DNA from: DATFVJ01 sp963851085
GTDB taxonomy: Bacteria > Actinomycetota > Actinomycetes > Streptosporangiales > Streptosporangiaceae
NCBI GenBank assembly: GCA_963851085.1
Contig: CAWKNX010000019.1
Coordinates: forward strand, 124,001 to 188,000
Length of the DNA stretch: 64,000 nucleotides
Direction of reading: 5' to 3'
The first letter of the stretch is position 1. The number at the start of each line of letters is the position of its first letter. Positions 61,618 to 64,000 of this stretch are shown one piece after another. The notes below the pieces were generated by a model that saw only the letters and a program-made list of their open reading frames with translations, was not told the DNA's origin and did not search any database. Both the position numbers and the translations under genes were made by a program.

Positions 61618-62352
61618 CTACCTGGGCGCTGCCATCGCGGCACCGACGATGCCCGCGTTGTTGAGCAGGGCCGCGGGCACGACACGGCTGCGCAAACTGG
61701 TCAGGTAGGGCATGAACTTGTCGGCCTTCTTGCTGATCCCGCCGCCGATGATGATCAGCGAAGGTGACAGCAGAGCCTCGAGATGGGCCAGGTACTCGTC
61801 CACCCTGCCCGCCCATTTGCCCCAGCTCAGGTCGTGCAGGGCACGGGCGCGATCCGAGGCGCGCTGCTCGGCCTCCTCGCCGTGCACGTGCAGGTGCCCG
61901 AACTCGGTGTTCGGCACGAGTCCACCGTCCACGAACAGCGCGCTTCCTATTCCGGTGCCGAATGTCAGCATTACCGCGGTGCCCTGATGACCAGCGCCCG
62001 CACCGAACCTCATCTCGGCGATCCCCGCCGCGTCCGCGTCGTTGAGCACTGTCGCCTGCGTGCCCGCCGCCTTGCCGAACAGCGATCGGGCGTCCACGTC
62101 GAGCCACCCGCGATCGACGTTGGCCGCGGTCCGGACGACGCCATCCACCACCACACCGGGAAAGGTGATGCCCACCGGCCCGCGCCAGCCGAACGCCGCG
62201 ACGATCTGCTGCACCGTGTCCGCGACCGGGTCGGGGGCGGCGGGCTGCGGAGTGAGCATGCGCACCCGATCCGCGGCGAGCCTGCCCGTATCCAGATCCA
62301 CCGGCGCGCCCTTGATCCCCGTTCCCCCGATGTCGATACCCAATACCTGCAC
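61618..62352 (-). CDS. ppgK: Polyphosphate glucokinase
   Basis: 244 residues, ROK family. VQVLGIDIGGTGIKGAPVDL is the phosphate-1 loop; LNDADAAGIAEMRFGAG carries the catalytic Asp; LTFGTGIGSALFVDGGLVPN and the acidic helix follow, and IIIGGGISKKADKFMP is the adenosine/polyphosphate region. It phosphorylates glucose with polyphosphate or ATP. GTG 62,352 has AGGAG five bases upstream. With the HAD gene 210 bp downstream on the same strand and the GH65 gene convergent, glucose and glucose-1-phosphate from phosphorolysis both reach glucose-6-phosphate. Confidence 0.92.
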   Translation of the reverse strand: MQVLGIDIGGTGIKGAPVDLDTGRLAADRVRMLTPQPAAPDPVADTVQQIVAAFGWRGPVGITFPGVVVDGVVRTAANVDRGWLDVDARSLFGKAAGTQATVLNDADAAGIAEMRFGAGAGHQGTAVMLTFGTGIGSALFVDGGLVPNTEFGHLHVHGEEAEQRASDRARALHDLSWGKWAGRVDEYLAHLEALLSPSLIIIGGGISKKADKFMPYLTSLRSRVVPAALLNNAGIVGAAMAAPR

Positions 62353-62887
62353 GACCGCTCCTCTCGGCACCGCGGCACCACGCGAGATGGCGGCCCGTTA
62401 TGTGCCAGAGTGCCCCGGAGCGCGCAGCCGCAAGCACGGGTGCGGCGAATAGAACGGCCGGCCGCGTCCGCGATCGCTTGAGCGCCAGGCCCGGCGCGGG
62501 CGGGCCGGACAGGCGGGCCGGGCAGGCGGGCCGGGCCGCGGCTTGGCCAGGTCAGCGCGGCAGGCCGAACAGCGCCTTGGTCCGCGGGAAGCGGCCCCAG
62601 GCGATCGAGGCGGCCACGAGCAGGTAGCCGACAGGGACCAACGGGTGGGCAGGTGCGGAAGGCTGCGCCCAGCCGGCGCGTCTGCTGATCAGTGATGGTC
62701 TTCGCATCCCGCGGGCGCGGTGTGCGAACGTGGCGGCGGAGTGAGCGAAGGGAGGGACTGTGGCGCCGCAGCGGGTAGCTGGTGTCACAGAGCGCCGAAC
62801 TCTGCACCGGTTCCTGCGAGAATCCGCGTGCATGTGGGAGTAGCGTTGCGTGTAACGAGCATCTCCCCGCGTGCGAAGGGTTGCCGC
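62353..62887. other. Gap with a possible membrane-protein C-terminal remnant
   Basis: About 530 bp. On the minus strand, from about 62,680 to the stop at 62,552, it reads HPLVPVGYLLVAASIAWGRF then PRTKALFGLPR: one hydrophobic helix and a basic tail. No start or other helices were found, so it may be a fragment of a membrane protein. Nothing else is recognisable. Confidence 0.3.
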
Positions 62888-63094
62888 ATGGCTGTCAGGG
62901 TCTATCTCGGCGGCGGGTCCGGAGGACACGGCGAGATGACTTACGAGGATGCGGACGCGTTCAGCGTCACCGTCAGCGGTTTTCTGCTCATTCAGCGTCA
63001 GCACTCTGGTGAGCAGAGGGATCTCGCGGTATTCGCGCCACAGGCGTGGCGCCACGCGGAAATCGTGCTACAGCCGCGGTCCGAGCCGAAGTGA
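62888..63094 (+). CDS. Small hypothetical protein
   Basis: 68 residues starting MAVRVYLGGGSGGHGEMTYE and continuing DADAFSVTVSGFLLIQRQHS. No known motif. ATG 62,888 is preceded by GAAGGG, a good ribosome site, and the composition is protein-like. Its last 27 bp overlap the 3' end of the convergent MFS gene and fall in that gene's 21-bp repeat, so its tail may have been altered by the repeat. Confidence 0.6.
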   Translation: MAVRVYLGGGSGGHGEMTYEDADAFSVTVSGFLLIQRQHSGEQRDLAVFAPQAWRHAEIVLQPRSEPK

Positions 63095-64000
63095 TCCGTG
63101 CCCGGCCCGAAGTGATCCGTGCCCGGCCCGAAGTGATCCGTGCCTGGCCCGAAGTGATCCGCGGCGCCTGCTGGCGATGAAGATGAGCGCGCCAAGCCCA
63201 GCGGCGAAGGCGAAGAGATATCCGACGGCGGCCCCGTGCGAATCGACAAGGTGACCTGCCAGGGGCGCACCGATGGCTACCCCCGTCGACGATGCTGTGG
63301 TCAGCCAGGTCAGGCCCTCGGTCCGGTACTGCGTGGGAACGATCGATTCGGCGATGCTGTAGCTGCTGATCAGCGTCGCCGAGATACCCAGACCGGCGAC
63401 GAAGATCGCACCGAACATCCACCAGATGCTCGGCACAAGGAAGAAGGACGAGACTGGCAGCACCGTCGTGGCGAGCGCGATCAGCAGGCGGTTCGGCAGC
63501 GGTGCCCGCCACCGCCGCGTGCTGTACCAGAGCCCTCCGATCGCGCTGCCGAGCCCGTAGCCGCCCAGCACGGGGCCGGCCAGCGCCTTTCCGCCATGCG
63601 CTTGCGCGAATGCGACGGTGGCCAGGTCGACGGAGGTGAACATGGCTCCCAGGCACGCGTGCATGCCCATCAGCACGCGGAGGCCGGGCGTGCGCAGGGC
63701 CGTGCCCTTGACACGCGCAGCGCCGCTGGTGACTGGCTCGGTCCGGCGCTGTGCGGTGAACAGCAGGACGCCGACGACACCCAGCCCCACGGTCACCGCA
63801 ACGCCGAACACCGGCTGGACCTCGGTGACCAGGACGACGACGATGATCGGGCCGGTGATGAAGATCAGCTCGTCGGCGATGGCCTCCAGTGAGAATGCCG
63901 CGTGCAGCAGGGGCGACCCGTCGAGTGCATGACTCCAGCGGGCCCGGACCATCGAGCCCAGGGCGGGCATGCTCGCGCGGGTCATGCCGCCGGTGAGCAG
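63068..64000 (-). CDS. MFS transporter, C-terminal part (runs off window)
   Basis: At least 310 residues; the frame is open to position 64,000, continuing with LLTGG before MTRASMPALGS. About eight to nine hydrophobic helices are present, for example SLEAIADELIFITGPIIVVVL, GYGLGSAIGGLWYST and EGLTWLTTASSTGVAIGAPL. The pattern is that of an MFS permease of the YfcJ/arabinose-efflux kind. The C-terminus ends in a seven-residue repeat (GSLRAGH, four copies) encoded by 21-bp direct repeats at about 63,080-63,165, basic and cytoplasmic. Substrate unknown. Confidence 0.85.
   Translation of the reverse strand: MLTGGMTRASMPALGSMVRARWSHALDGSPLLHAAFSLEAIADELIFITGPIIVVVLVTEVQPVFGVAVTVGLGVVGVLLFTAQRRTEPVTSGAARVKGTALRTPGLRVLMGMHACLGAMFTSVDLATVAFAQAHGGKALAGPVLGGYGLGSAIGGLWYSTRRWRAPLPNRLLIALATTVLPVSSFFLVPSIWWMFGAIFVAGLGISATLISSYSIAESIVPTQYRTEGLTWLTTASSTGVAIGAPLAGHLVDSHGAAVGYLFAFAAGLGALIFIASRRRGSLRARHGSLRAGHGSLRAGHGSLRLGPRL

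Overview
The window is about 64 kb of high-GC DNA from an actinobacterium, probably a filamentous Streptosporangiales or Streptomyces-like lineage (inferred). The evidence is strong GC bias, many GTG starts, and a conserved core block in the order usual for these organisms: tadA, tRNA-Ser(CGA), tRNA-Ser(GGA), ffs, dnaX, ybaB, recR, a DUF5063 gene, lysC, asd. Other actinobacterial traits are an imuA'-imuB-dnaE2 SOS mutasome, a polyphosphate glucokinase, a PASTA-free Ser/Thr kinase and a TIGR03941-type partner of tadA.

Layout. 1-5,000: an amino-acid permease start (-), a decayed F420-type oxidoreductase, a GNAT enzyme (+), a PLP ammonia-lyase (-), a decayed phosphotransferase, and an orphan PAS-GAF histidine kinase (-). 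5,000-9,800: a GH94 disaccharide phosphorylase (-) behind a LacI-type operator, then an EamA exporter with an AraC regulator (-). 9,900-18,950: an unusual histidyl-tRNA synthetase (+), then asd, lysC, DUF5063, recR, ybaB and dnaX (all -), the SRP RNA (-) and tRNA-Ser(GGA) (+).

Two apparent genomic islands lie in tRNA-Ser genes. Island A (18,886-22,080) is bounded by a perfect 53-bp copy of the tRNA-Ser(GGA) 3' half and carries a single LuxR-family LAL regulator. Island B (24,203-37,800) is bounded by a perfect 57-bp copy of the tRNA-Ser(CGA) 3' half. It carries a MarR-controlled heterodimeric ABC exporter, an MFS exporter, a patatin, a DHFR-like reductase, a GPP34 protein, and many truncated genes. 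I see no integrase in either. The DNA between the islands holds a small DGxHR-motif protein and a membrane esterase that overlap convergently.

37,900-48,500: tadA and its partner (-), a one-helix peptide plus PH-domain membrane protein (+), a B3/4-domain protein (-), then dnaE2, imuB and imuA' (-) headed by a LexA-type SOS box. 48,500-58,000: a Tat-exported purple acid phosphatase (+), an M50-like protease (-), a membrane coiled-coil protein, an SRPBCC protein, a Ser/Thr kinase (+) meeting an FHA-like protein (-), and two small surface proteins. 58,100-64,000: a GH65 phosphorylase (+), a HAD sugar phosphomutase and polyphosphate glucokinase (-), which together could take a glucoside to glucose-6-phosphate; then a small protein and an MFS transporter that runs off the end.

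Intergenic DNA is rich in repeats: a GC-rich hairpin family in five places (tandemly amplified in three), a roughly 115-bp element after hisS and after the phosphatase, a TTCATGATCGCGGTAA inverted repeat in two places, and a GCGGCAGCCGTTA motif that recurs at the edges of decayed genes.
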